From: Polymorphum gilvum SL003B-26A1
GTDB lineage: Bacteria > Pseudomonadota > Alphaproteobacteria > Rhizobiales > Stappiaceae
Length of the DNA: 64,000 bases
Assembly: GCF_000192745.1 (NCBI RefSeq)
Contig: NC_015259.1
Span: forward strand, 426,001-490,000
Direction: 5' to 3'
This document shows positions 9,714-17,757 of the stretch, piece after piece. The notes beneath the pieces are model-generated. The model did not search any database. It was not told where the DNA came from and saw only the letters and a list, made by a program, of their open reading frames with translations. Both the position numbers and the translations under genes were made by a program. Position 1 is the first letter of the stretch. Each line of letters begins with the position of its first letter.

Positions 9714-10195
9714 CAGTCCTCTCCCCTGACCATGGTGAAGAAATCGACCCGCGTCGCGGCGGTTTCCGCGCGGACGGTCGCGTCATCGGAGGCTTCCGCG
9801 GCCTGCAGGGGCGCGATCACCTCCGATTCGACACGGGCCTCATGCTCCGGCGACTGCCACAGGGCGTCGAAGACGGCTGCATGGAGAGCCTTCCGCTTGT
9901 CCCGGCCGAGCACGTAGGAGTAGCCGGCGATGCCGGAGGCAAGCCGAACGACGCAACGGGTGACGGTGACCTCGCCGAGGTTGAACGGCGCGCCGGTGCC
10001 GCCCATGCGCCCGCGCACCATCACGAGGCCGGTCTCGGGCGGACGGACGAGATCGTGTTCGATGCTGGCACCGAATGCCTCGTAGGCCTGCGAAAGCCGT
10101 TCGGGGGCGGCGGCGGCAAGGAGTGCGATGACGTGCTGTCTTCTCGCGGTCTGCGCTGACTGGTCGGGGCCCGCTTGGGCCGAAAGGTCTGTCAT
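9713..10195 (-). CDS. phnG: C-P lyase core subunit PhnG
   Basis: PhnG is the small core subunit; the C-terminal signature ASRVDFFTMVRG is present here as TRVDFFTMVRGED. The start is uncertain. An ATG at 10240 would add 15 residues, but it has no Shine-Dalgarno sequence and coincides with the transcription start implied by the promoter at 10245-10270, so it would be leaderless. I prefer the in-frame ATG at 10195 (MTDLSAQ), which has a weak purine-rich upstream region and is closer to the usual PhnG N-terminus. First gene of the operon. Confidence 0.9.
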   Translation of the reverse strand: MTDLSAQAGPDQSAQTARRQHVIALLAAAAPERLSQAYEAFGASIEHDLVRPPETGLVMVRGRMGGTGAPFNLGEVTVTRCVVRLASGIAGYSYVLGRDKRKALHAAVFDALWQSPEHEARVESEVIAPLQAAEASDDATVRAETAATRVDFFTMVRGED

Positions 10196-10244
10196 CCTCG
10201 GTGTCCCGGTCGATCTGAGGGCGGCGGTGTCTCTGGACATGTAG

Positions 10245-10274
10245 GTTATATTTGTCTATTTGTGTAGACAAATA
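10245..10274. promoter_or_regulatory. Probable PhnF operator and phn operon promoter
   Basis: There is a perfect 10-bp inverted repeat, TATTTGTCTA (10249-10258) and TAGACAAATA (10265-10274), with a 6-bp spacer. It lies between phnG and the divergent repressor gene phnF. The TGTCTA/TAGACA core fits the GT..TA..AC type of site bound by HutC-subfamily GntR regulators. On the minus strand it overlaps a possible -35 (TTGTCT) and -10 (TATAAC at 10250-10245), so repressor binding would block the operon promoter. The assignment to PhnF is inference from position. Confidence 0.75.
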
Positions 10275-10315
10275 ATCTCCGTGCTCGACGGGTATCGAAC
10301 TTTGATGACGGGTGC

Positions 10316-11050
10316 ATGACAAAGCGGGTGAACATTGACCGGGGTGCGGGGATCGCGATCTGGCGTCAGATCGCAGAATGGCTGCGTGCGGAGGTCGGCG
10401 CGGGCCACTTCGAACCGGGCAGCCGCCTGCCGACGGAAGCCGAGATTGCAGCGCGCTTCGGCGTCAACCGCCACACCGTGCGCCGGGCAATTGCGGCGCT
10501 CGCAGCCGACGGACTCCTGCGTGCGGATCAGGGGCGCGGTACCTTCGTCGCGGCCGCGCCGATCTCCTACCCGATTTCCGCGCGGACGCGCTTTTCCGAC
10601 ATCGTCGCCAATCAGGCGCGCGCGCCGAGCGGCCGGCTGATCGGATCGGGCACGGAAGAGGCCGACGCGCTGCTGGCGGCATGGCTGGACGTGCCGGTGG
10701 GCACGTTGCTGCTGCGGATCGAAACACTGCGGGTCGCGGATGGCGTGCCGATCCTGGTCGGGACCAGCTGGTTCGAGCAGGCGCGCTTTCCCTCGCTGGT
10801 CAAGGACTATGCCGAGACGGGCTCGTTCACCGCCGCGCTGGAGCGGGCCGGCCTTGCTGACTACCGGCGCAAGGAGACGCGCATTGCCGCCGAACTCGTC
10901 GATGCCGAGGACGCGCGCCTGCTGGAGGTGGCAGCCGGGCAGCCGGTCCTGGTGGTCGAAAGCGTCAACCTCGATCCGGACGGCCGTCCGGTTCAGTATA
11001 CGCGTGGCCGGGTTGCCGCCGACCGTGTCCAGCTCGTCGTCGAGAACTGA
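10316..11050 (+). CDS. phnF: Phosphonate metabolism transcriptional regulator PhnF (GntR/HutC family)
   Basis: This 244-residue GntR-family repressor has a winged helix-turn-helix at about residues 13-80 (RLPTEAEIAARFGVNRHTVR) followed by a UTRA effector domain (FTAALE and LLEVAAGQPVLVVES motifs). It is transcribed away from the phn operon and shares with it a short spacer holding a strong inverted repeat, the normal arrangement for PhnF autoregulation and operon repression. Start ATG at 10316. The effector is unknown from sequence. Confidence 0.92.
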   Translation: MTKRVNIDRGAGIAIWRQIAEWLRAEVGAGHFEPGSRLPTEAEIAARFGVNRHTVRRAIAALAADGLLRADQGRGTFVAAAPISYPISARTRFSDIVANQARAPSGRLIGSGTEEADALLAAWLDVPVGTLLLRIETLRVADGVPILVGTSWFEQARFPSLVKDYAETGSFTAALERAGLADYRRKETRIAAELVDAEDARLLEVAAGQPVLVVESVNLDPDGRPVQYTRGRVAADRVQLVVEN

Positions 11051-11065
11051 CCCGCCCCGCTGCCG

Positions 11066-12625
11066 TCAGCGCCAGAATTTCGGCGCCCTGGCGGCCTCGT
11101 CCCAGCAATCCCGGGCCCGTTCCCAGGCATGGACGGCCTTGGCCTCGTGCCAGCCGATGACGAAACCGGCGGCGCGCGCCAGTCCGGCCGGGTCATCTCC
11201 GGATACCGCCGGCAGGTCAAGAAGCTTGTGTGCGGTGGCGACGTCGTTCAGATAGCCGAAGACGTCCTGAAGGCCCTTCATCCGCTTCAGGAACGGCTTG
11301 AGATCGCTGTCCGGATAGAGGCTGGCGAAGAACTCGATGCCGTAGCGCAGCTTCTTCAGCGCCTTGCGCATGTCATGGCGCTCGGCGACGGTCAGTTCGT
11401 CCAGCTTGCGGCCGTATCGCGCGACCTTCTTCCACTGCCGGTCGAGCGCCTGGCGGGAGAACTCGGTCACGGGCGTGGCCAGCAGCGCCGACTGGCCAAA
11501 GTCGCCGGGATCGAGCCAGCCGCGCGTTTCCGCAAAGGCGCCGAGATCGAATACCAGTGCATTCACGTCCGCTCCGGCCAGAGCGGTCGCCAGGTCGGTC
11601 CGGACGGTCCTGCGCGTGTCGTGCAGGTGGTCGAGCAGGGCGGCGATGCCGATTCCCTCCGGCGCATTGGCGGCAAGCGGCGCGACGATCTCGTCGGCGA
11701 GCACGTCGAGATCGCGCAGTTCGCCGACCTCGGCGGCGAGTTGACGTGAGGCTGCGTCGAGGGACGCAGTCGACGCCCGCCCGATCAGCGGCCGGAACAG
11801 GCGCAAGGCGCTGCGCAGGCGGCGCAGGCCGACCCGCAACTGGTGCGGGCCTTCCGGGTCCTCGCCGAGCAAGGTCGAGACGCGATTGTGGGCGATCTGG
11901 TCCAGGCACGAGCGCAGCACGGCGTGCAGAGCCTGTTCGGCGGTTTCCGAGCCCGACAGGAGGATTGGATCGGCGGTTGCGGGCCGAACCGGGTCCGCCA
12001 CGTCGCCTGCAGCGATCCGGTAGCCTCGCTCGGCCTTGCTGCAGGGCGAGAAGCGGAAGGGTGTCGTGCCGACGAGGTTCCGGGCGACCTGGAACAGGGC
12101 GCCGATCGGGCCGGCCTTCAGTTCGAGTTCGAGTTCGTGCAGCGGCACGCGGCGGTCGCCGGCAACGATCTCTCCCGAATCGAGGGCCATCTCGATGCGG
12201 GTGCCGTCGTCAGCGGCGAATTCGCGCGTCTTGCGGCGCAGGACGGTTTCGAATGCAGGTTCGAGCGCCTGTCCGCCGAGCGCAGCCGTCAGGGCCTCGA
12301 CGGCGGCCGGCGCGTCGACGAGGCCAAGGTCCAGGGCCGGACCGGCGACTCGGCATTCCGCTTCCTTCGGCGTCGACAAGCCGGCCGACACGTGGGTGCC
12401 CAGCTTGATGGTCTGGATCCAGTTCCTGCCGTCCTTGCGCACCCGCGCCGACAGCCCGGCCCTGCGCAGCGCCTGGTCGGGCGTATCAAAATAGATCGAT
12501 CGAAGGAGCCGCGTGGTCGGCCTGCCGGCGGTGAAGCCATGCGGCGTCCCGGCTGTCGCGACAGCAGGACAATCTTCTGCAGAGAGCTCGAGCTTCAACT
12601 CGATTTCCTGGTTGGGCTTGGCCAT
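11066..12625 (-). CDS. CYTH and CHAD domain-containing protein
   Basis: The 519-residue fusion starts with the CYTH hallmark EIELKLEL (residues 7-14), a triphosphate tunnel metalloenzyme fold that hydrolyses inorganic or organic triphosphates. It continues from about residue 230 with a histidine- and arginine-rich alpha-helical CHAD domain, which binds polyphosphate. It converges on phnF with 15 bp between stops. Family knowledge suggests a triphosphatase acting with polyphosphate. The position beside the phn genes may be coincidence or may reflect phosphorus metabolism. The start at 12625 is clear. Confidence 0.9.
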   Translation of the reverse strand: MAKPNQEIELKLELSAEDCPAVATAGTPHGFTAGRPTTRLLRSIYFDTPDQALRRAGLSARVRKDGRNWIQTIKLGTHVSAGLSTPKEAECRVAGPALDLGLVDAPAAVEALTAALGGQALEPAFETVLRRKTREFAADDGTRIEMALDSGEIVAGDRRVPLHELELELKAGPIGALFQVARNLVGTTPFRFSPCSKAERGYRIAAGDVADPVRPATADPILLSGSETAEQALHAVLRSCLDQIAHNRVSTLLGEDPEGPHQLRVGLRRLRSALRLFRPLIGRASTASLDAASRQLAAEVGELRDLDVLADEIVAPLAANAPEGIGIAALLDHLHDTRRTVRTDLATALAGADVNALVFDLGAFAETRGWLDPGDFGQSALLATPVTEFSRQALDRQWKKVARYGRKLDELTVAERHDMRKALKKLRYGIEFFASLYPDSDLKPFLKRMKGLQDVFGYLNDVATAHKLLDLPAVSGDDPAGLARAAGFVIGWHEAKAVHAWERARDCWDEAARAPKFWR

Positions 12626-12704
12626 GCAGCCGTTTTATCCAAGCCGGCATGACTTGTCCACGGACACGCAATCAGTGCGCCTAGGGTGCGATCTTGTGTC
12701 CGGA

Positions 12705-13202
12705 TCAGCCCCGCAGGCGGTCGAGCCGGCTTTGAACTTTCAGGGCTAGGGATACGAGCTTGGGCATGGGCCGGCGATTGAACGCGATCTTGCGGACATA
12801 GGTCGGGACGTGCCAGGTCGCCCGCGTTCCTGCCGGAAACAGTATGCTGACGCCGGGCTTGCCTTGGTAGACGGTGCCATCGTCGCCGGTAATGACCACG
12901 CAGCCTTCGAGGAAGAGGACCGTCTCGTCCCAGCCGAAATGCCAGCGGAAACGTCCTGCGGTGCAGTCCCAGTGATCCGTGCCGGCCCAGCCGTTGGTGC
13001 CGACCGACAGGGAGGCGGCGCGCGCCTGCGGCTCCCCTTCGAGGATCCATTCCGGCCGGATCGGTGCGGGCTTCAGCTTCGCCTTGTCGAGTTCGGTGAA
13101 CGGGAACCGGGACGCCTGCGCCGACGCGTCGACGTCTTCGGCCACCGGAGTGAAGCCGAGTCCGACGAACAGGCCGGCAAGATTCCTTGAAACGATAGCC
13201 AC
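12705..13202 (-). CDS. Cupin domain-containing protein
   Basis: This is a small (165-residue) single-cupin protein. The motif region GRFRWHFGWDETVLFLEG followed by FPAGTRATWHV resembles the EutQ/DUF861-type cupin, a possible metal-binding beta barrel of unknown substrate. I chose the GTG at 13202 because GGAGG stands 5 nt before it; a longer frame from 13277 lacks such a site. The N-terminal 60 residues are not recognisable. The function cannot be stated further. Confidence 0.7.
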   Translation of the reverse strand: MAIVSRNLAGLFVGLGFTPVAEDVDASAQASRFPFTELDKAKLKPAPIRPEWILEGEPQARAASLSVGTNGWAGTDHWDCTAGRFRWHFGWDETVLFLEGCVVITGDDGTVYQGKPGVSILFPAGTRATWHVPTYVRKIAFNRRPMPKLVSLALKVQSRLDRLRG

Positions 13203-13421
13203 GGTGTCCTCCGCTGTCGGGCCGGGTCCGGCGCGTGCCGGCGTCTCCGGGGAGTCATACGCCGTGCCGGGTTGCAACTCCGTTTATGCCACGGTTCGGG
13301 TCGGCCGTGTGTCGTCGGGCAACCGGCAAGGTGTGGGCAGGGTGAACGGATGGTAAACGACCACGACCCGGCCTGCCCGGCGACAGAATGCGACGGGCCC
13401 GGTTGACTGCCGAGCGGTTGG

Positions 13422-13508
13422 TGGTGCCCCTGGCCCGAATCGAACGGGCACTCCCTCACGGGAAACGGATTTTGAATCCGTCGCGTCTACCAGTTCCGCC
13501 ACAGGGGC
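13422..13508 (-). tRNA. tRNA-Leu (anticodon CAA)
   Basis: The minus strand folds as a tRNA: 7-bp acceptor stem GCCCCTG/CAGGGGC (13508-13502 with 13432-13426), anticodon stem ACGGA/TCCGT around loop TTCAAAA giving anticodon CAA (reads UUG), a long class II variable arm, T-loop GTTCGATTC, discriminator A at 13425 and an encoded CCA at 13424-13422. Length is 87 nt. No integrase or 3'-end duplication was seen beside it. Confidence 0.97.
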
Positions 13509-13660
13509 AGCGTCAAAGGTGGCGCGATCATAGCGGGGCGCTGGGCGTCGTCAATCCTTCTTCGGGCCGATCTCCAGAAGGATCCGGCCCGCGCGCGCCA
13601 TCCCGCGAGAGGCTTTACGGAAGGCGTGACAAAAATGCGGGCGACGGCTATGGAAGGGCC

Positions 13661-14239
13661 ATGCTGCGCCGCTTATACGACTGGACCCTGTCCCTCGCCG
13701 CCGGACCCCGCGCCCCGACCGCGCTCGGCACCGTCTCGTTCATCGAGAGTTCGGTATTCCCGATCCCGCCGGATCTCCTGCTCATCCCGATGGTCATCGC
13801 CCGCCGGGAACAGGCCTGGTGGTACGCCTCCCTGTGCACGGTCACGTCCGTGCTCGGCGGCCTGCTCGGCTATTTCATCGGCGCCTTCCTGTTCGTGCAG
13901 GTGGCTGAGCCGATCCTTGCCTTCTACGGCTACATGGACAAGTTCGAGCAGTTCAGCGAGATCTTCAACGCCTGGGGCTGGTGGTTCGTCTTCTTCGCCG
14001 GCTTGACGCCGTTCCCCTACAAGGTGATCACCATCGCCGCGGGCGCGACCGGCCTCAGCATGCCGGTATTTCTGGTCGCGAGCGTCGTGTCGCGCGGTAT
14101 CCGGTTTTTCGTCGTCGCCGGATTGCTGTATCTTTTCGGCCCGCCGATCCGCGATTTCATCGAACAGCGCCTGGCGTTGATGTTCACCCTGTTCGTGGTG
14201 CTCCTGTTCGGCGGCTTCGCGCTGATCAAGCTGCTCTGA
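13661..14239 (+). CDS. VTT-domain (SNARE-associated/DedA-like, YqaA type) membrane protein
   Basis: The 192-residue integral membrane protein has the VTT-family features: ESSVFPIPPDLLLIPM near the N-terminus, the GxxxGYFIGAF segment and the RGIRFFVVAGLLY segment. Four or five hydrophobic stretches are visible. DedA/VTT relatives act as lipid flippases or in membrane homeostasis. Start ATG at 13661 with GGAAGG upstream; an upstream in-frame extension reads through the tRNA region and was rejected. It begins a plus-strand run with dsbB and two small genes. Confidence 0.85.
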   Translation: MLRRLYDWTLSLAAGPRAPTALGTVSFIESSVFPIPPDLLLIPMVIARREQAWWYASLCTVTSVLGGLLGYFIGAFLFVQVAEPILAFYGYMDKFEQFSEIFNAWGWWFVFFAGLTPFPYKVITIAAGATGLSMPVFLVASVVSRGIRFFVVAGLLYLFGPPIRDFIEQRLALMFTLFVVLLFGGFALIKLL

Positions 14240-14242
14240 ACC

Positions 14243-14755
14243 GTGAGCCAGACCATGACCATGACCGATGCCGCCAAGGCGAAACTGGCCACCCTTGTCG
14301 TCCTGCTCGGCGGCCTGGCGGTGATCGCGACCGCCTGGGGGTTTCAGCTGATCGGCGGCTATCTTCCCTGCAAGCTGTGCCTGGAGCAGCGGATTCCCTA
14401 TTACGCCGGACTGCCGCTCGTCCTGATCGCCCTGCTCGTTCCGTCTCGGCCCTGGCTGAGGGCGGTCCTGCTCCTCGCGGTCGCGGCCGTCTTCGTCTAC
14501 GGCGCCGGCCTGGGCACCTACCAGGCGGGCGCGGAGTGGGGCTTCTGGGCCGGGCCGACCGACTGCGGCGGCGGCGGAGCGGGGCCGGCTTCGGCCGCCG
14601 ACATGCTGTCCGCGCTGAAGGCGACCCGCGTGGTCAGCTGCACCGAGGCGAGCTGGCGGATGTTCGGGCTGTCCTTCGCCGGCTGGAACGTCGTTGCGTC
14701 GGTAGGGCTTGCCCTCGTCGCCCTGATCGGGGCCTACTTCTCCCGCAAGAGCTGA
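14243..14755 (+). CDS. dsbB: Disulfide bond formation protein B
   Basis: The 170-residue DsbB-type quinone-linked oxidoreductase re-oxidises periplasmic DsbA. Four membrane segments are visible. The first cysteine pair is CKLC at 43-46 (LPCKLCLEQR) and the second pair is Cys108 and Cys133 in the second periplasmic loop. It starts 3 bp after the preceding gene with GTG at 14243; ATG codons at 14255 or 14261 are alternatives. No dsbA is in the window. Confidence 0.9.
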   Translation: MSQTMTMTDAAKAKLATLVVLLGGLAVIATAWGFQLIGGYLPCKLCLEQRIPYYAGLPLVLIALLVPSRPWLRAVLLLAVAAVFVYGAGLGTYQAGAEWGFWAGPTDCGGGGAGPASAADMLSALKATRVVSCTEASWRMFGLSFAGWNVVASVGLALVALIGAYFSRKS

Positions 14756-14773
14756 GGAGAAGGAGCGACGGCA

Positions 14774-15031
14774 ATGGCGGGCCATGAGGAACGCGCCCGG
14801 GAACGCGAGGAAGAGGCCCGCCGCGCGCTGAAGAGGGTCGAGGCCGAGAGCGAGACGCTGCTGGGCTCGACCTTCGTGCGCATGGCGAACAAGGCGCAGA
14901 CGCATTTTTCCGCCGCCGACAAGGAGAAGTCAGATGCCGCCGAGGTGTGGGGATCGCGCATCGGGCGAGCGGCCGGCCTGGTGTTCGCCATCGGTCTCGT
15001 CATCCACCTCGTGTGGACCTATCTCCTGTGA
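14774..15031 (+). CDS. Small single-span membrane protein, function unknown
   Basis: The 85-residue protein has a highly charged N-terminal helix (residues 3-28, Arg/Glu rich, coiled-coil-like) and one C-terminal hydrophobic segment (about 66-84, AAGLVFAIGLVIHLVWTYLL). AAGGAG stands upstream of the ATG. It is 18 bp after dsbB in the same direction. The family is not recognised with certainty; similar small proteins occur beside dsbB in related bacteria by general knowledge. Confidence 0.7.
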   Translation: MAGHEERAREREEEARRALKRVEAESETLLGSTFVRMANKAQTHFSAADKEKSDAAEVWGSRIGRAAGLVFAIGLVIHLVWTYLL

Positions 15032-15071
15032 TAGCGGCTTTCGACACCCATAGGGACGGCGCGGAAAAGAC

Positions 15072-15530
15072 ATGGCGGATCGCATGAACGACGCGGCGGA
15101 TCGGGCGCGACCGGACGATCTCCTCGGTCGGTGGCGAAATAGCACGGCTCCGGATCTGGAGACATTCGAGGCCCTGGCGACGGAGGCGTTCGCGGCGCTG
15201 CCGGAGGCCTTCCGCAGCCTGTGCGCCGATCTCGTGATCACGGTGGACGAGTTCCCGAGCGACGACATGCTGGACAGCGTGGAGGCGGAGGACCCCTTCG
15301 ACCTGCTCGGCCTGTTCGAGGGCATCGGCTTCGCGCAGGGCGGGGCCGATCTGGCGACCGGCCAGCGGCCGAACCGGATCTGGCTGTTCCGCCGTCCGAT
15401 CCTCGACTACTGGGCCGCCTACGAGGAGAGCCTCGGGGCCGTCATCTCCCATGTCCTGATCCACGAGATCGGCCACCACTTCGGCCTTTCCGACGAGGAC
15501 ATGGAAACCATAGAGGCCGCGGCCGGCTGA
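15072..15530 (+). CDS. Metallopeptidase family protein (zincin-like)
   Basis: The 152-residue protein ends with HEIGHHFGLSDEDME, an extended HExxH zinc motif with a third ligand, as in the small MMP-like zincin family common in Alphaproteobacteria. The region before it (ILDYWAAYEESLGAVISHVLIHE) fits that family. Start is 15072, or ATG 15084 twelve bases later. The substrate is unknown. It is last in the dsbB run and converges on ppa. Confidence 0.86.
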   Translation: MADRMNDAADRARPDDLLGRWRNSTAPDLETFEALATEAFAALPEAFRSLCADLVITVDEFPSDDMLDSVEAEDPFDLLGLFEGIGFAQGGADLATGQRPNRIWLFRRPILDYWAAYEESLGAVISHVLIHEIGHHFGLSDEDMETIEAAAG

Positions 15531-15566
15531 GCCGGCGCGGCCTCCGTCATCGGATCGTATGGACGC

Positions 15567-16106
15567 CTATTCGGCCGCTTCGGCGCGGGCGCGCTCGATC
15601 GAGTCCACGATCAGCTTGCGGGCAAAGTCAGGTCCCTCGACGCCGAGGATCTTGACCCACTTGCCGGGTTCCAGGTCCTTGTAGTGCTCGAAGAAGTGCT
15701 TGACCTGGCTCATGGTTATTTCCGGCAGGTCGGCGACCGAGTTGATCCGGTCGTAGCGCTTGGTCAGCTTGTGGCTCGGCACGGCGATGATCTTCTCATC
15801 CTGCCCGGACTCGTCTTCCATCAGCAGCACGCCGATCGGGCGGCAGTTCATGATCGCGCCTGGCACGACCGGACGCTGGTTGACCACGACTACGTCGATC
15901 GGATCGCCGTCGCCGCACAGGGTATGCGGCACGAAGCCGTAATTGCCCGGATAACGCATCGGCGTGTAGAGGAAGCGGTCGACGTACATGGCGCCGGCAG
16001 CCTTGTCCATCTCGTACTTGATCGGCTCGCCGCCGACCGAGACCTCGATAATGACGTTGATGTCCTCGGGCGGGTTCTTGCCGATCGGCACCGCATCGAT
16101 ACGCAT
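15567..16106 (-). CDS. ppa: Inorganic pyrophosphatase (class A)
   Basis: The 179-residue cytoplasmic pyrophosphatase has the signature [10 protein letters not shown], with the metal-binding aspartates intact, followed by the conserved [19 protein letters not shown] region. Length is normal for the bacterial family I enzyme. It hydrolyses PPi released by biosynthesis, and here also that released by PhnM. Start ATG at 16106. Confidence 0.97.
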   Translation of the reverse strand: MRIDAVPIGKNPPEDINVIIEVSVGGEPIKYEMDKAAGAMYVDRFLYTPMRYPGNYGFVPHTLCGDGDPIDVVVVNQRPVVPGAIMNCRPIGVLLMEDESGQDEKIIAVPSHKLTKRYDRINSVADLPEITMSQVKHFFEHYKDLEPGKWVKILGVEGPDFARKLIVDSIERARAEAAE

Positions 16107-16243
16107 GGGCTTGACTCCTGTTGGTCGTTGCGAGGTCTATTACAGTCTGGCGGAGCCAGTGCAAGGGTCAAATTTTGCATTGCAGCGAAATGATGAGGCG
16201 CGTCGCTCCGCGGTGACACCGGTCGATGCCGAGGAACGCTTGA

Positions 16244-16804
16244 ATGTCCCGATCCGTCGCAATCCTCCTTGCCGCGACGCTGGCCGCTGGCGGCGCGGCC
16301 CCGGCCCGAGCCGCCGAAACCAGCGCCTATACCAAGATCGATCTCGATCGGTGCCGTCTTGTCGAGCCGGCGGCAGAGGAGGGCACCTTCGGCGGCGCCT
16401 GGACGTGCAGGGGCCATCAGGGCATCGATGTTCACGTGGCCGAGGGCGACCTGAGGATGTTCGTGTCCTTCGGCCCCGGCGCGCCGGACGAGCCGGCGGC
16501 GATGCAGACCTTTCCGGCCTTCAACACCCTCAACGAGACCCTCGAATGGCGCCTGCGCGGCGGCCGGCCGTTCGCCACCATCCTGCGCTGGTTCCTGGAC
16601 AACGAGGCGGCCGGGCTGCGGGACGAGGTGTTGGTGGTGACGCAACTGGTGCCGGGCGCGGTCTGCCATGTCGCCTATGTCGACGCGCGTGCCAACGCCA
16701 GGGCCAACGACCTGGCGCGCCAGGCGGCGGACGACCTCGCCGGCTTGCACGACTGCAGCCAGCCGGCACGGGTGATCGGCCTGCCGGGCGTGCTGAACTA
16801 CTGA
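16244..16804 (+). CDS. Secreted hypothetical protein
   Basis: This 186-residue protein begins with an N-terminal signal peptide (residues 1-23, ending PARAAE). Cysteines at about 35 and 54 and two more later suggest disulfides in the periplasm. No known domain is recognised. It converges on the GNAT gene with 23 bp between stops. GAGGA lies upstream of the ATG. Confidence 0.75.
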   Translation: MSRSVAILLAATLAAGGAAPARAAETSAYTKIDLDRCRLVEPAAEEGTFGGAWTCRGHQGIDVHVAEGDLRMFVSFGPGAPDEPAAMQTFPAFNTLNETLEWRLRGGRPFATILRWFLDNEAAGLRDEVLVVTQLVPGAVCHVAYVDARANARANDLARQAADDLAGLHDCSQPARVIGLPGVLNY

Positions 16805-16827
16805 TTCCGGCCCTTCCTCGGGCTCTC

Positions 16828-17346
16828 TCAGACCCGCCGGGCGGCCCAGACGAAGACCGACAGTTCCAGGCGCCTGCCGCCGGTCTCGTGCCAGGTCCTG
16901 GCCGCCAGTCGCCCGCCGAGCGCCCGGTAGAAGGCGCAGGCCGGTCCGTTGTCGCTCAGCACGCGGACCGCGAGGCCGTTCAGCCCCCGGCTCTGGAGGG
17001 CCTTGCGGGCGGTCTCGAATAACTGACGGCCGAAGCCGAGGCCTTGGCACTCGGGCTTCAGGTAGATTTCGTAGATCTCGCCGTCGCAGCGCAGGGCGGG
17101 CATCCGGCAGGAGCCGTAGGAGGCATAGCCGGCGGCCTCGCCGCCGATCTCGAGAACTTCGATGAGAACGCCCTTGGTGAGGGCATCGCACCACCATGAA
17201 GGCGTTCGCCGCGACACCAGACGCTCCAGGTCGATGCCGTCCAGAAGGCCGCGGTAGGCACCGCGCCAGGCTGCGGCGTGGATGCCGCTGAGGGCTTCGG
17301 CGTCTTCGGGGCGGGCCGGCCGCACTTCGGTGAGATGCGTCGTCAT
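16828..17346 (-). CDS. GNAT family N-acetyltransferase
   Basis: This is a 172-residue acetyltransferase. Motif A is visible as IYLKPECQGLGFGRQLF (acetyl-CoA binding Q-x-x-G-x-G/A), followed by the NGPACAFYRALGG motif B. The N-terminal VRPARPEDAEALSGIHAAAWRGAYRG pattern is typical of small-molecule GNATs. Start ATG at 17346; an in-frame extension upstream crosses a transcription terminator and was rejected. The acceptor substrate is unknown. Confidence 0.88.
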   Translation of the reverse strand: MTTHLTEVRPARPEDAEALSGIHAAAWRGAYRGLLDGIDLERLVSRRTPSWWCDALTKGVLIEVLEIGGEAAGYASYGSCRMPALRCDGEIYEIYLKPECQGLGFGRQLFETARKALQSRGLNGLAVRVLSDNGPACAFYRALGGRLAARTWHETGGRRLELSVFVWAARRV

Positions 17347-17403
17347 GACCGGATGATACAGGACGAGCGGCGCGGTTCGAAAGAAGCTTCTGCGGAGCGG
17401 ACA

Positions 17404-17433
17404 TGAAAAGGGCCGGCAACAATGCCGGCCCTT
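17404..17433 (-). terminator. Intrinsic terminator of the candidate small RNA
   Basis: There is a perfect 10-bp hairpin (arms 17433-17424 and 17417-17408, 6-nt loop) followed on the minus strand by TTTT. It lies upstream of the GNAT gene, so it ends a separate minus-strand transcript. Confidence 0.75.
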
Positions 17434-17544
17434 CAGGTGCCCCGTTCTATCGTTACGCAAACAAAGGGTCCGAACCGGCCTGATCCCCGGGGGGCTGGGG
17501 GGCTAATGCGTTCCGAAGGCCAGTCCCGGTCGAACCGAACGGGG
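17404..17544 (-). ncRNA. Candidate structured small RNA, unidentified
   Basis: On the minus strand a TATAAT -10 (17556-17551) and a TTGGAA -35 (17580-17575), 18 nt apart, predict a start near 17544. Exactly there begins CCCCGTTC (17544-17537), complementary to GAACGGGG at 17447-17440, giving a closing stem around about 105 nt. Inside, GGTTCGACCGG and CCGGTTCGGACC form an 11-bp stem with one bulge, capped by a C-rich loop holding two CCCCCC runs. A perfect terminator hairpin follows at 17433-17408. No good coding frame exists. The closed-end architecture recalls 6S RNA, but I could not match conserved 6S or SRP RNA sequence. Confidence 0.55.
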
Positions 17545-17550
17545 TTGATG

Positions 17551-17580
17551 ATTATATGGAGGGTCAAAACGGCCTTCCAA
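17551..17580 (-). promoter_or_regulatory. Sigma70-type promoter of the candidate small RNA
   Basis: The minus strand carries TTGGAA (17580-17575), an 18-nt spacer and a perfect TATAAT (17556-17551). It is one of the best sigma70-like promoters visible in this GC-rich window and no coding region begins within 200 nt downstream of it. Confidence 0.55.
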
Positions 17581-17757
17581 GGGCTGGAATGAGGCAAAAC
17601 GGTGATTTTTCGCACCGCTTGACGATGGTATCAGGGGCCTGCCTGCCCCTTCGGCCTTGCCAAGCTGGGCGGGACCGGAGCATCATGACAATCAGATGAC
17701 GAAGCCGCATTGCCGGCCCGGTGCCGGGCTGGCTCGGCAAACGAACCAGGAGGCGCC

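Noticed and set aside
13388..13520. tRNA-Leu as an integration site of a genomic island
   Set aside because: No integrase, no duplicated 3' end of the tRNA and no change to phage-like genes on either side.
17404..17544. 4.5S SRP RNA or tmRNA identity for the small RNA candidate
   Set aside because: The conserved SRP apical core (GGAAGCAGCC type) and tmRNA tag or tRNA-like parts are absent on both strands.
17433..17615. 60-codon minus-strand frame overlapping the small RNA candidate
   Set aside because: It has no ribosome binding site, no recognisable domain, and it covers the putative promoter and most of the RNA.
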